The translations under genes were made by a program, and so were the position numbers. DNA of 64,000 nucleotides from Chloroflexota bacterium (GTDB taxonomy: Bacteria; Chloroflexota; Anaerolineae; Aggregatilineales; Phototrophicaceae). This document shows positions 36,992 through 46,651 of this stretch, one piece after another. The notes beneath the pieces are model-generated. The model was not told where the DNA came from and searched no databases. It saw only the letters and a program-made list of their open reading frames with translations. The DNA lies in NCBI GenBank assembly GCA_011523705.1, contig WTGC01000106.1, forward strand, positions 1 to 64,000, written 5' to 3'. How positions within the stretch are numbered: the stretch's first letter is position 1; the number at the start of each line of letters is the position of its first letter.

Positions 36992-39688
36992 ATGAAAAAG
37001 ATGAGCAGCGCGGAAGTACGGCAGAGCTTTCTCGACTTCTTTGAGGAAAAGGGACACCGAGCGGTCGCGTCTTCGTCGCTCGTGCCCGCCGACGACCCCA
37101 CGCTGCTTTTCGTCAACGCCGGCATGGTGCAATTCAAGGATGTCTTCCTCGGGCTGGACAAGCGCGATTACCAGCGCGCCGCCACCTCACAGAAGTGCAT
37201 GCGCGTCAGCGGCAAGCATAACGACCTGGAAAATGTCGGTCCCTCGCCGCGCCATCACACCTTCTTCGAAATGCTCGGCAATTTCAGCTTTGGCGATTAC
37301 TTCAAGCGCGACGCAATTCGCTACGCCTACGAATTGCTTACCGAGGTCTATGGGCTGCCGGCCGATCGCCTCGCCGTCACCATCTACGAAAACGATGACG
37401 AATCTTACGACTGCTGGGTCAACGAAGTCGGCATCAGCAAGCAACGCGTCGCCCGCATGGGACCGTCCACTAATTTCTGGCAGATGGCCGATACCGGACC
37501 CTGCGGACCCAACACAGAAATCCATTGGGACAAATTTCCCGAAATGGGTGACGAGGATGTCATCGCTTTGCTGCAGGCCGAAGACGACCGCTTCCTCGAG
37601 ATTTGGAACCTGGTATTCATGCAGTTCAACCGGCAGCAGGCGGATCCCAATCATAGCGGCCAGTGGGACGTCCCCTTGCCCGCGCCCGGCGTCGATACCG
37701 GCATGGGTCTTGAACGCATCCTGACGATTCTGCAAGGCGTCGAAGCCAATTATGAGACCGATCTCTTCACGCCAATCATCAAGCGCACGCAAGAATTAAC
37801 GGGCCACAGCGACGCCCAGCGCCACGCCAACATCGTGCCCTACCGCGTCATCGCCGATCACATCCGCGCGGCTGTTTTCCTGGTCAGCGATGGCGTCTTG
37901 CCCGGCGCCAAGGGACGCGCCGCCATCCCCCGCATCGTGATTCGGCGGGCGGCCCGCTTCGGGAGAGAAATCGGCTTCGACGGACCCTTCCTTGCCGACA
38001 TCACCGATTCAGTCATCGACATCATGGGCGAGCATTACGGCGAACTCGTCGAGAATGCCGAGAGCATCAAACGATCCATCACCCTCGAGGAAGAACGCTT
38101 CCACCGCACGATGGATCGCGGACTCATTGAACTCGACGACATGCTTACCCATGTCGGTGACGGTCGCGAATTATCCGGCGAGCGAGCATTCTATCTCAAA
38201 GCGACGCTGGGGCTGCCATTCCAAGTTACGAAGGACATCGTTGAGGAGCGGGGTTACACAATCGACGAAGCCGGCTTCTCACAGGCCGAAGCGGAACACG
38301 CCCGCATCAGCGGCGGCGGCGCGGCACTAGGCGAAATCGAAACAGGCGAATTCTATCGCGAGCTTCTGACTGATTTGCAGTCGAGCGGTCAGCTGCCGGC
38401 GAGCGGCCTGACCTACCAGCCCTACACCGATTCAGCGGCCGAAGGCGCGGTCCTGGCAATGGCGCGAGACGGGCGGCGAGTGGACAGCGCCATCGTCGGC
38501 GACAAGGTCGAGCTTGTGCTCAGCGAGACCCACTTCTACGTCGAAGCCGGCGGTCAAGTCAGCGACACCGGCACGATCGGCGGAGACGGTTGGATGGTGG
38601 ACGTCGAAGCGATGAAACAGCCCGTCGCCGGTCTCGTCGTGCATGTTGGCGAAGTGGTCGAAGGGGTTCCCGCCCTCGGCGACAAGGCGACCGCGCAGGT
38701 GGATCGTGCGCGCCGAAAAGACATCACGCGCAATCACACCGCCACGCACTTGCTGCACGCGGCGCTGCGCAATCAACTGGGTAATCACGTTCAGCAACGG
38801 GGCTCGCTTGTGGCGCCCGACCGGCTTCGCTTCGATTTCTCCCATCCGGAAAAAGTCGCCGACGAGCAATTGGCTGCCGTGACTGCCGAGATCCGCGAAG
38901 CGATTCTGCAGAATTACGATGTTCGCGACGCCAACACCACGCTCGAGCAAGCGCGGCGAGATGGGGCGATGGCGCTCTTCGGCGAGAAATATGGCGAAAC
39001 CGTAAGAACGGTCAGCATCGCTGATGGCGAAGAACGCTACAGTTACGAACTCTGCGGCGGCGTTCACGTCAATCGGACAGCCGAGATCGGCAACTTTGTA
39101 TTCACCAGCGAAGGCAGCGTCAGCGCTGGCATTCGCCGCGTCGAAGCGCTCACCGGGAGCGCCGCCAATGCCCACTTGCAGAAGCAGCAGACGACCCTGA
39201 ACGCCATCGCGCTGCAGCTCGGCACGGTACCGGAACTGGCGCAAAACCGAATCAGCGCGATCCAAGCTGAGCTGAGCGATGCCCGGCGCGAGATTGAAGA
39301 CGTGCAGCGAAAGCTGGCGCGCGTCAACTTCAACCAGATGATCGAGGGCGATCTGGAGAGCCTGAACGGCGTGCAAGCATTGCTCGCCCAGTTGGAAAAT
39401 ACGCCCATGGAAACCATGCGCCAAATGACCGACTGGTTTCGCAACCGCGTAAACAAAGGTGTGATGGTGCTGGCCAGCGACATCAATGGACGCCCGCAAA
39501 TTGTGGTGGCGGTATCCGACGCGCTGGTAAAAGACGGAATGCGAGCCGGTGACTTGATCAAACCGATTGCCCGCATCGTCGGCGGCGGTGGCGGCGGCCG
39601 CCCGCAAATGGCGCAAGCCGGCGGCGTCGACAGCAGCAAAATCCCGGAAGCCCTGGAAGCCGCGCGCCAGCTAATTGCAGACGCCTAA
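36992..39688 (+). CDS. alaS: Alanyl-tRNA synthetase
   Basis: SSSLVPADDPTLLFVNAGMVQFKDVFLG, HTATHLLHAAL, ELCGGVHVNRTAEIG. Confidence 0.95.
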   Translation: MKKMSSAEVRQSFLDFFEEKGHRAVASSSLVPADDPTLLFVNAGMVQFKDVFLGLDKRDYQRAATSQKCMRVSGKHNDLENVGPSPRHHTFFEMLGNFSFGDYFKRDAIRYAYELLTEVYGLPADRLAVTIYENDDESYDCWVNEVGISKQRVARMGPSTNFWQMADTGPCGPNTEIHWDKFPEMGDEDVIALLQAEDDRFLEIWNLVFMQFNRQQADPNHSGQWDVPLPAPGVDTGMGLERILTILQGVEANYETDLFTPIIKRTQELTGHSDAQRHANIVPYRVIADHIRAAVFLVSDGVLPGAKGRAAIPRIVIRRAARFGREIGFDGPFLADITDSVIDIMGEHYGELVENAESIKRSITLEEERFHRTMDRGLIELDDMLTHVGDGRELSGERAFYLKATLGLPFQVTKDIVEERGYTIDEAGFSQAEAEHARISGGGAALGEIETGEFYRELLTDLQSSGQLPASGLTYQPYTDSAAEGAVLAMARDGRRVDSAIVGDKVELVLSETHFYVEAGGQVSDTGTIGGDGWMVDVEAMKQPVAGLVVHVGEVVEGVPALGDKATAQVDRARRKDITRNHTATHLLHAALRNQLGNHVQQRGSLVAPDRLRFDFSHPEKVADEQLAAVTAEIREAILQNYDVRDANTTLEQARRDGAMALFGEKYGETVRTVSIADGEERYSYELCGGVHVNRTAEIGNFVFTSEGSVSAGIRRVEALTGSAANAHLQKQQTTLNAIALQLGTVPELAQNRISAIQAELSDARREIEDVQRKLARVNFNQMIEGDLESLNGVQALLAQLENTPMETMRQMTDWFRNRVNKGVMVLASDINGRPQIVVAVSDALVKDGMRAGDLIKPIARIVGGGGGGRPQMAQAGGVDSSKIPEALEAARQLIADA

Positions 39689-39745
39689 TTCCGCATTTGA
39701 CCGCTGGCGCAGAGTCCGCGCGTCCATCTCGGACTATACTTCTGG

Positions 39746-41299
39746 TTGATGCAAGGCGACTCAGAACACCTGCAACTCGAAGCGGCGGACACCGTCGTCA
39801 CCGTGCGCGAGCGTCTCTCGCGCTTGCGGGGGCGCCGCGTTCTGCTGATTTCGCGCCCTGATAGCCCGCTTCTGCGGCGCAAGCTGGACCTGGTGCTGAT
39901 CCAGCGCGAAGCCTACCGCCGCGCGATTCAACTGGCGCTCGTTTCCGCGGACAAGCACATCATCGCCCATGCCGCCGCCCTGAATATCAGTTGCTTCGCC
40001 TCGGTTGAAGCCAGCGAAAGCGCGCGCTGGAAACGGGGCCGGCAGAAACGCTTCCTGCCGCGCTATCACAAGCCAAGCGCAGACCTGCAGCCGGAGGATC
40101 TTGCCCGGATTGCCACTCGCATTGAAGACCGCAAACGGCATTCTCCCTGGCGCAGCGCCATCGAACGAGCTCTTGTCTTGCTCTTGCTCATCGCTGTCAT
40201 CGGCGCCGCCTTCTACATCGCGCTGCCGAGCGCGGTCGTGGAAGTCAGATTGGCGCAGGAAGACGTCATCGCTGTCGTTGACGTCGTCGCCGACCGCAAG
40301 GCAGCTGCCGTAAACCTCGAGCAAGGCCTTATTCCGGCGCAAACCCTGCTTCAAACCGTAGAAACCACCGCGACAATTCCCGCCAGCGGAACCTTTTGGC
40401 TGGATAGCGTCTCGGCAGCCGGTGTGGTGACCTTCACAAACCTCGGCGATTCCCGCGTGATCATTCCGGCAACGACCATCCTCGGGACCAGCGCCGGCCA
40501 GCCAATACTCTTTGAGACCACAGCCAACGTCCTGGTGCCGGCCGGCGTCGGGCGCAGCGTTGACGCGACCGTCGAAGCGAGAGAAGGTTACCGCGGCAGC
40601 ATCGGAAACGTCAGCGCCGGCATGATCAATACCGTCTTTGGCGCGCTGGCGGAAAACGTGTCCGTCATCAATCTGGCGCCACTCGCTGGCGGCGGCCTTC
40701 GCAGCGTCAAAGTGGTCGCTGCCGAGGACCAGACGCACCTGCTGGAAAGCGTACGCATACAGTTGCAATCGCTGGCTTTCGAAATAATGCAAACAACGCT
40801 GTCTGAAAGCCAGGTCATCATCATCGAGTCGATTCGCATTGAAGAAGAGCGCAAAGAATGGACCCGATTCTCGGCCGATGTCGGCACGATGACGAGCGAA
40901 CTGACGCTTACCATGCGCGCCGCTGTAAGCGCCATCGCGGTGGACGAACGATATGGCAGGCAGGTTGCGCTTGCCAAGCTGAAATCCATGCTGCCTGCTG
41001 GCAAGAAACTAATAGACGGTTCCCTAGATTACGCGCGTGGTCCATTTGCGCTGGGTCGCGTCGACGGGCAAGTCAGATTCACCGCCAGCGCCAGCGCCAT
41101 CGCCGCCGCGACCATCGACTCGGACGCGCTGGGCGCGGAACTGGCTGGTTTGAGCGTCGGCGAAGCCCGTCGCCTGCTCGCGTCACGGCCCGAGCTTTCG
41201 GCCACGGATCCGCCCGTATTGAAACTGTATCCGAAGGGTCTACAGCGTATGCCGACACTCGCGATACGAATCGATTTGCGCCTCGAAGGCGGAGCATGA
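39746..41299 (+). CDS. Single-TM protein with baseplate J-like extracellular region
   Basis: TM helix after the N-terminal domain; VEVRLAQEDVIAVVDVVAD...VTFTNLGDSRVIIPATTILGTSAGQPILFETTANVLVPAGVGRSVDATVEAREGYRGSIGNVSAGMIN. Confidence 0.7.
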   Translation: MMQGDSEHLQLEAADTVVTVRERLSRLRGRRVLLISRPDSPLLRRKLDLVLIQREAYRRAIQLALVSADKHIIAHAAALNISCFASVEASESARWKRGRQKRFLPRYHKPSADLQPEDLARIATRIEDRKRHSPWRSAIERALVLLLLIAVIGAAFYIALPSAVVEVRLAQEDVIAVVDVVADRKAAAVNLEQGLIPAQTLLQTVETTATIPASGTFWLDSVSAAGVVTFTNLGDSRVIIPATTILGTSAGQPILFETTANVLVPAGVGRSVDATVEAREGYRGSIGNVSAGMINTVFGALAENVSVINLAPLAGGGLRSVKVVAAEDQTHLLESVRIQLQSLAFEIMQTTLSESQVIIIESIRIEEERKEWTRFSADVGTMTSELTLTMRAAVSAIAVDERYGRQVALAKLKSMLPAGKKLIDGSLDYARGPFALGRVDGQVRFTASASAIAAATIDSDALGAELAGLSVGEARRLLASRPELSATDPPVLKLYPKGLQRMPTLAIRIDLRLEGGA

Positions 41300-41748
41300 T
41301 TGGGCGTCTGATCGGCATCGACCACGGCCGCAAACGCATCGGCTTGGCTCTCAGCGACGCGTTGGGCCTCAGCGCGCGCGAATTAACGATCCTCGCCAGC
41401 GAAGGCGAGAAAGCCGACTTCGCCGCCATCGCCGAGATCGCTGAACAACACGCCGCAGTGGGGCTCGTCGTCGGCGTCCCGCACAACCCCAACGCGCCCA
41501 CGGGCCTGCCGCAGCAGGCCGACGCCGTCCTGGATTGGATTGCCCGCTTGCGCCGCGCCGTCCCCCTGCCAGTCGCCGAAGTGGGCGAATATCTGACCAG
41601 CGACGAGGCGCGCGCCCTGGCGAAGGGTGCAAAGCGAAACCCGCGCGAGCCCATCGACGATCTGGCGGCGCGGATCATCTTGCAGTCCTATCTCGATGCC
41701 TTAAGCTACGGTTCGGCAACGTTTCCCCCGCCCGCGTCAAGCAGTTAA
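41296..41748 (+). CDS. ruvX: Putative Holliday junction resolvase RuvX/YqgF
   Basis: GRLIGIDHGRKRIGLALSDALGLSARELTIL...VVGVPHNPN; ATG at 41296, inside the longer ORF 40858-41748. Confidence 0.88.
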   Translation: MIGRLIGIDHGRKRIGLALSDALGLSARELTILASEGEKADFAAIAEIAEQHAAVGLVVGVPHNPNAPTGLPQQADAVLDWIARLRRAVPLPVAEVGEYLTSDEARALAKGAKRNPREPIDDLAARIILQSYLDALSYGSATFPPPASSS

Positions 41749-41802
41749 GCGTAATCGGCTATATTATGAATTGAAGCTGTCAGGCGGCGCTCGTCGCCGG
41801 CG

Positions 41803-43341
41803 GTGAACAACTGTTTCGATTTCCTGACGCCGCAAGCCATTCGCGAGGCCGCAAACTTGCGCAACTTGCACGATACGCAGCCCAGCCCCAGCTATTATCT
41901 CAAGAGCCGCAACGACGGATTGCGCGCGCCGCCGAAGCTGCTTTTCTGGGGCGTGACGCTATTCTTCCTCCTGGTCGTGCTCACGGTCGTCGGTTTTGTA
42001 TTCGGGTTTCGCGAAGTTCTGCGGCCGGCGCAGCAGCAGCGCATGATCGACCAATTGCCTTTCCTGCGCGTCCTGCGCAATCCGACGCCAATCGGCGGCG
42101 TCTTCCCCACGATCGTTTCGCCAGAGAATGTCGACGATGCCATGTCTTTGCTTGATATGCCGCTCGATATCGCCTCGCCGACCGGATCTGCTCAGGAGAG
42201 CCAGCCGGCTATCGATCCGACGGCGACTTTTACAGCGGCGCCCGCAACGGCAACTGCCCTTCCCACCGCGGAAGCGCCCATCATCGTCACTATCGCCGCG
42301 CCCAGTCCAATCGCCACCCTGCCAATGTCGTCGCCGGCCCCGACTGTGGCCGCGCTCGTGGAGACGGCGGCGCCGCGCTCGTCGCAGAAACGGCTGCCGA
42401 CTTCCGCCCGCATTTACGGACTTCTGCATCAACAGCAGACCTGGAACAACTGTGGACCGGCGACCATCACCATGGCGCTGAGCTATTATGGCTGGCGGCG
42501 CGACCAAGCATTTGCTGCCGAGCGCCTCAAGCCCAACCGCGAGGACAAGAACGTCAGCCCGGAAGAGCTGGCCGCCTTCGTGGAAGCGGAAAGCAACGTC
42601 AAGGCGATCGTGCGCATGGGCGGCACGCTTGATTTGCTCAAGCTCCTGGTCGCCAATGAGTTTCCCGTCGTCATCGAGACCGGCGCCATGTTTGAAGCTT
42701 ACGACTGGATCGGCCATTATCGCGCGCTAATTGCCTATGACGACGCCTACGATGTCTTTTTCTTTTTCGACAGCTTCCTGGGCGTGGGCGACGGCGCGCA
42801 AGGCGTCAGCATAACTTACGTCGATGTCGATGCTAACTGGCAAGCCTTCAATCGCACCTTCATCGTCGTCTACGAACCGCAGCGGGAGCCTCTCTTGCGC
42901 GAACTGATGGGGCGCCATTGGTATGAAGAAGACGCTGCCTTGATCGCCTTCGAGACCGCGCAGTTTGAAGCCCGCCGCGAGCCGCAAAACGCCTTCGCCT
43001 GGTTCAATATGGGCACCTCACTGGTCGCGCTGGAGCGATATCAGGAAGCCGCGGCCGCCTTCGACCAAGCGAATCGCACCGGGCAGTTGCCCTGGCGCAT
43101 GCACTGGTATCAATACGGTGCCTTTGCCGCCTACTTCCAGGTCGGCCGCTATGACGATGTCATGAGCCTGGTGCGCATCAATCAGAACAACGCCAGAGAG
43201 CTGGAAGAAACCTATTATTGGCAGGGGCGCGTGCAAGTAGCGCAGGGCAATCCGCAGGCGGCGGCTGCGTCTTACCGCCGCGCGCTGGCTTACAATCCGC
43301 AGTTCGACGCCGCCCGCCAAGCCTTGGCGAGCCTCAACTAG
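41803..43341 (+). CDS. Membrane-anchored C39-family peptidase-like protein with TPR repeats
   Basis: TM near N-terminus; QTWNNCGPATITMALSYYGW (Cys), DWIGHYRALIAYDD (His); C-terminal TPRs. Confidence 0.83.
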   Translation: MNNCFDFLTPQAIREAANLRNLHDTQPSPSYYLKSRNDGLRAPPKLLFWGVTLFFLLVVLTVVGFVFGFREVLRPAQQQRMIDQLPFLRVLRNPTPIGGVFPTIVSPENVDDAMSLLDMPLDIASPTGSAQESQPAIDPTATFTAAPATATALPTAEAPIIVTIAAPSPIATLPMSSPAPTVAALVETAAPRSSQKRLPTSARIYGLLHQQQTWNNCGPATITMALSYYGWRRDQAFAAERLKPNREDKNVSPEELAAFVEAESNVKAIVRMGGTLDLLKLLVANEFPVVIETGAMFEAYDWIGHYRALIAYDDAYDVFFFFDSFLGVGDGAQGVSITYVDVDANWQAFNRTFIVVYEPQREPLLRELMGRHWYEEDAALIAFETAQFEARREPQNAFAWFNMGTSLVALERYQEAAAAFDQANRTGQLPWRMHWYQYGAFAAYFQVGRYDDVMSLVRINQNNARELEETYYWQGRVQVAQGNPQAAAASYRRALAYNPQFDAARQALASLN

Positions 43342-43349
43342 GGTTCTGA

Positions 43350-45017
43350 ATGGCAGCAAAAGACAAGAAGCGCTCCTCCCGCCTGCAGCGCAATCGCCGC
43401 ATCGCCCGCTCGACCCTGACCGTCATGATCGCTTTCGCCGCCGCCAAGTTGATCAGCCTGGTGCAGACCTTGATCATCGCGCGCGCATTCGGCGTCGGCA
43501 GCGAACTGGATGCCTACGTCGCCGCCAATCGCATCCCGGAACTCATTGTCATCCTGATATCCGGTGGCGCCCTGACACATGCCTTCATTCCCATCTTCAG
43601 CGGCTTCCTGGCGCAAGGGGATCTGGATGCCGCCTGGAAGTTGTCGAGCAACCTGATCACGACCATCTTTACGCTCGCGCTCGTGATTAGCGCCGCCGTG
43701 TTCCTGCTCGCGCCCTGGCTGGTCAGCAATGTAGTCGCGCCTGGCTTTGACGCAGCGACCACCAACGACACCGTCGACATGATGCGCATCTTGCTGCTCA
43801 GCACCATCATCTTCGCGGTCAGCGGCATATTCAGCGGCATCCTCAACTCGCACCAGCATTTTCTGTTGCCGGCTCTGGCGCCGATCATGTTTGACATTGG
43901 CATCCTGGCCGGCGTCCTATTCTTGTTGCCCACTTTCGGCGTGCATGGCATCGCTTACGGCGCGGTCTTGGGCGCCGCCCTGCACTTCTCGATTCAGCTG
44001 CCTGGTCTGGTCCGCTACCGGATGAGATGGCGCTTTGAGCTTGGATTCGATAATCCACAGCTCTGGCGCGTCATCCGCTTAATGCTCCCGCGCATCGGCG
44101 GCCTCGGCGTTTTCAGCCTAAATTTCCTGGTGATGAACAATATCGCTTCGCGGCTGGGCGTCGGCTCGGTCAGCGCCCTCGATTGGGGCTGGCGTCTCAT
44201 GCAGATTCCCCAGACCCTGCTCGGCACGGCGATGGGCATCGTCATCTTCCCTACCTTGGCTGCCTTGAGCGAAATGCACGACCTGAACGGAAAACGCGAC
44301 GCCATGTCGGGCGCGCTGCGATTCATCCTTGTAAGCAGCATCCCCTCCGCCATTGGCTTGATCGTGCTCGGACGACCGCTGATTAGTCTGTTGGAGCGCG
44401 GCGCCTTTGACGCATCGGCATCGGCTCTCGTCTATAGTACGCTTAGTATGTTTACCATCGGTCTCATCGTGCATTCGGCTTTGGAAGTCATCGCGCGCAG
44501 CTTCTACGCCGATAAAGACACGCTGACCCCTCTCTTCGCCGCTCTCGGTGGCGCGGCGATCAACCTGGTCGCAGCCTTCCTGCTCAGCGACCTGCGCACG
44601 GTTGACGCCAGCACTTTCCTCAACTCGGCGGCACAAATGATGCCGACCATCGGCCTCCAGCGCGAAATCGGCAATGTAAGCGGCCTCGCGCTGGCCAATT
44701 CGCTAGGCGTCATGTTTGAAGTGTTAACATTGCTATTCATCCTGCGGCGGCGCTGGTACGGCATTGGGGAGAATGCTCTGGCCCGTACGCTGCTGAAGAC
44801 GCTCGTGGCTTCGCTCGTCATGGGGGCGGCGATCGTGCTCGCGGATACGCTTTGGATCGCGGCGGCGCCGGGGCGCGGTCTTGCCTTCACGATGATGCGG
44901 CTGATAATGGAGGCAGTCCTCGGCGTCGCCGTCTTTGTCATCGTCGCTTTGCTGCTGAAGATGCAAGAAGCGAACGAACTGTGGTCCATCGTCAAGCGCG
45001 TTCCAGTCGCCGAGTGA
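43350..45017 (+). CDS. murJ: Lipid II flippase MurJ/MviN
   Basis: ~14 TM; LISLVQTLIIARAFGVGSELDAYVAANRIPE; GVFSLNFLVMNNIASRLG. Confidence 0.92.
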   Translation: MAAKDKKRSSRLQRNRRIARSTLTVMIAFAAAKLISLVQTLIIARAFGVGSELDAYVAANRIPELIVILISGGALTHAFIPIFSGFLAQGDLDAAWKLSSNLITTIFTLALVISAAVFLLAPWLVSNVVAPGFDAATTNDTVDMMRILLLSTIIFAVSGIFSGILNSHQHFLLPALAPIMFDIGILAGVLFLLPTFGVHGIAYGAVLGAALHFSIQLPGLVRYRMRWRFELGFDNPQLWRVIRLMLPRIGGLGVFSLNFLVMNNIASRLGVGSVSALDWGWRLMQIPQTLLGTAMGIVIFPTLAALSEMHDLNGKRDAMSGALRFILVSSIPSAIGLIVLGRPLISLLERGAFDASASALVYSTLSMFTIGLIVHSALEVIARSFYADKDTLTPLFAALGGAAINLVAAFLLSDLRTVDASTFLNSAAQMMPTIGLQREIGNVSGLALANSLGVMFEVLTLLFILRRRWYGIGENALARTLLKTLVASLVMGAAIVLADTLWIAAAPGRGLAFTMMRLIMEAVLGVAVFVIVALLLKMQEANELWSIVKRVPVAE

Positions 45018-45027
45018 GAGGCTGCGC

Positions 45028-45675
45028 ATGTCCCTCAGAATCAAATCGCTTACGCTGGGTCCCTTCGCGACCAACGCCTACCTGGTCGCCGATACCGAGA
45101 CTAGAAACGCTATCTTGATTGATCCAGTTGACGACGCGCCGGCGATTGTAGGCGCTGCGAAAGACGAAGGCTGGGAGATCAAATTGATGCTCGCCACGCA
45201 CGCTCACCTCGATCACGTGCTGGCCAGCGCCGCAATCAAGGAGGAACTTCAAATACCCTTTCTCATCCACGCGGATTGCGAGAGCTTGCTGGATGAGATC
45301 CCGCTGCAGGGAATGTATTTCGGCTTGGGAAAACTGCCCGAACCGGCGAAACCGGATCGCCTGCTCATCGACAACGATTTGATAGAATTCGACTCAATAC
45401 GACTGACCAGCCTGTACACGCCGGGGCACGCGCCGGGGCACCTCAGCTTCTACCTCGCCCAGAACAAGATTCTCTTCAGCGGCGATTCGCTTTTCGCGGG
45501 CAGCATCGGGCGCACCGACCTGCCAGGCGGCAATCACGAGCTTTTGATGAATTCCATCATGACGCGGCTGATGACGCTGGACGACGACGTGCGCGTCCTG
45601 CCCGGTCACATGGGCGCGACCACCATCGGGCGCGAGCGGCTGACCAACCCATTCATCTTGTCATACCGCCCATGA
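45028..45675 (+). CDS. MBL-fold metallohydrolase (glyoxalase II-like)
   Basis: LGPFATNAYLVAD, ATHAHLDHV, YTPGHAPGHLSFYL, FSGDSLFAGSIGRTDL. Confidence 0.92.
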   Translation: MSLRIKSLTLGPFATNAYLVADTETRNAILIDPVDDAPAIVGAAKDEGWEIKLMLATHAHLDHVLASAAIKEELQIPFLIHADCESLLDEIPLQGMYFGLGKLPEPAKPDRLLIDNDLIEFDSIRLTSLYTPGHAPGHLSFYLAQNKILFSGDSLFAGSIGRTDLPGGNHELLMNSIMTRLMTLDDDVRVLPGHMGATTIGRERLTNPFILSYRP

Positions 45676-45703
45676 TCGGGACTGCTGCTCCGCTGCCAGC
45701 GCC

Positions 45704-46651
45704 ATGCGCATATTGACACTGTTTTTGGACGGTATCGGTCTCGGCGAAGACGATGCCGGCGCCAATCCCTTCGCGATCGCCCATACGCCAACCATGCGCA
45801 GCCTGGCGAATGGCAAGCGCTGGCTCGCCTCGACCGGTTTCCAGCGCGGGGACGACGCGATCTTTATCCCAACCGATGCGCGCCTCGGCGTTCCCGGCCG
45901 ACCGCAAAGCGGAACCGGGCAAGCGAGCCTGCTCACCGGCTTGAATGTGCCGAAGCGCATTGGCCGCCACTACGGTCCCAAGCCCGACGCCGAGACGCGC
46001 GCGATCATTTCCGAGCACAGTTACTTCAAGCGCTTGACCGAGCGGGGCAAGTCCGCCCGTTTGCTGACGGCCTACCCAGAGGGGCTCCTGCGCAATTTCG
46101 CCCGCGGTAAAACGCTGCGCTCCAGCGTGCAGCAAGCGGCCTACGAAGCCGGCGCGCCACACTTCACCGCCGACGATGTCATCGCCCGCCGCGCCCTCAC
46201 CGCCGAATGGACGACCAATAGCTGGCGAGAGCATCTCAAGATCAACGGCTTGCCGTCATACTCACCGCGCGAAGCTGGATGCATGCTGGCTCGTTTGTCC
46301 CGCCAGTACGATTTCGCCTTTCACTCGCACTGGCTCACCGACCGCATCGGGCATCGGGGCACGCTCGAGCGTGGCGTCGAAATCCTGGAACGCTTTGACC
46401 AGGCGCTCGCCGGCTTGCTGCAAGAATGGCGCGCCGACGAAGGGCTGATCGTGATTACCAGCGATCATGGCAACCTGGAAGACCTGAATACGCGGCGCCA
46501 TACCCTCAACGATGTGCCAACCGTGGTCATCGGAAAGCGCGCCTCTGAATTCGCCGCCGGCTACCAAAGCTTGACGGACTTCGTGCCCGCTTGTGATAGA
46601 ATGCTTTTCGGTAACCGGCAAACCATGAACGACGAATTGAGCCGCCCTTGA
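45704..46651 (+). CDS. Alkaline phosphatase superfamily metalloenzyme (phosphomutase-like)
   Basis: LFLDGIGLGEDD, RPQSGTGQASLLTGLN, HWLTDRIGHRG, VITSDHGNLED. Confidence 0.83.
   Translation: MRILTLFLDGIGLGEDDAGANPFAIAHTPTMRSLANGKRWLASTGFQRGDDAIFIPTDARLGVPGRPQSGTGQASLLTGLNVPKRIGRHYGPKPDAETRAIISEHSYFKRLTERGKSARLLTAYPEGLLRNFARGKTLRSSVQQAAYEAGAPHFTADDVIARRALTAEWTTNSWREHLKINGLPSYSPREAGCMLARLSRQYDFAFHSHWLTDRIGHRGTLERGVEILERFDQALAGLLQEWRADEGLIVITSDHGNLEDLNTRRHTLNDVPTVVIGKRASEFAAGYQSLTDFVPACDRMLFGNRQTMNDELSRP

Noticed and set aside
38432-39616. 394-aa minus-strand ORF
   Set aside because: Antisense to alaS.
39761-40792. 343-aa minus-strand ORF
   Set aside because: Antisense to the baseplate J-like gene.
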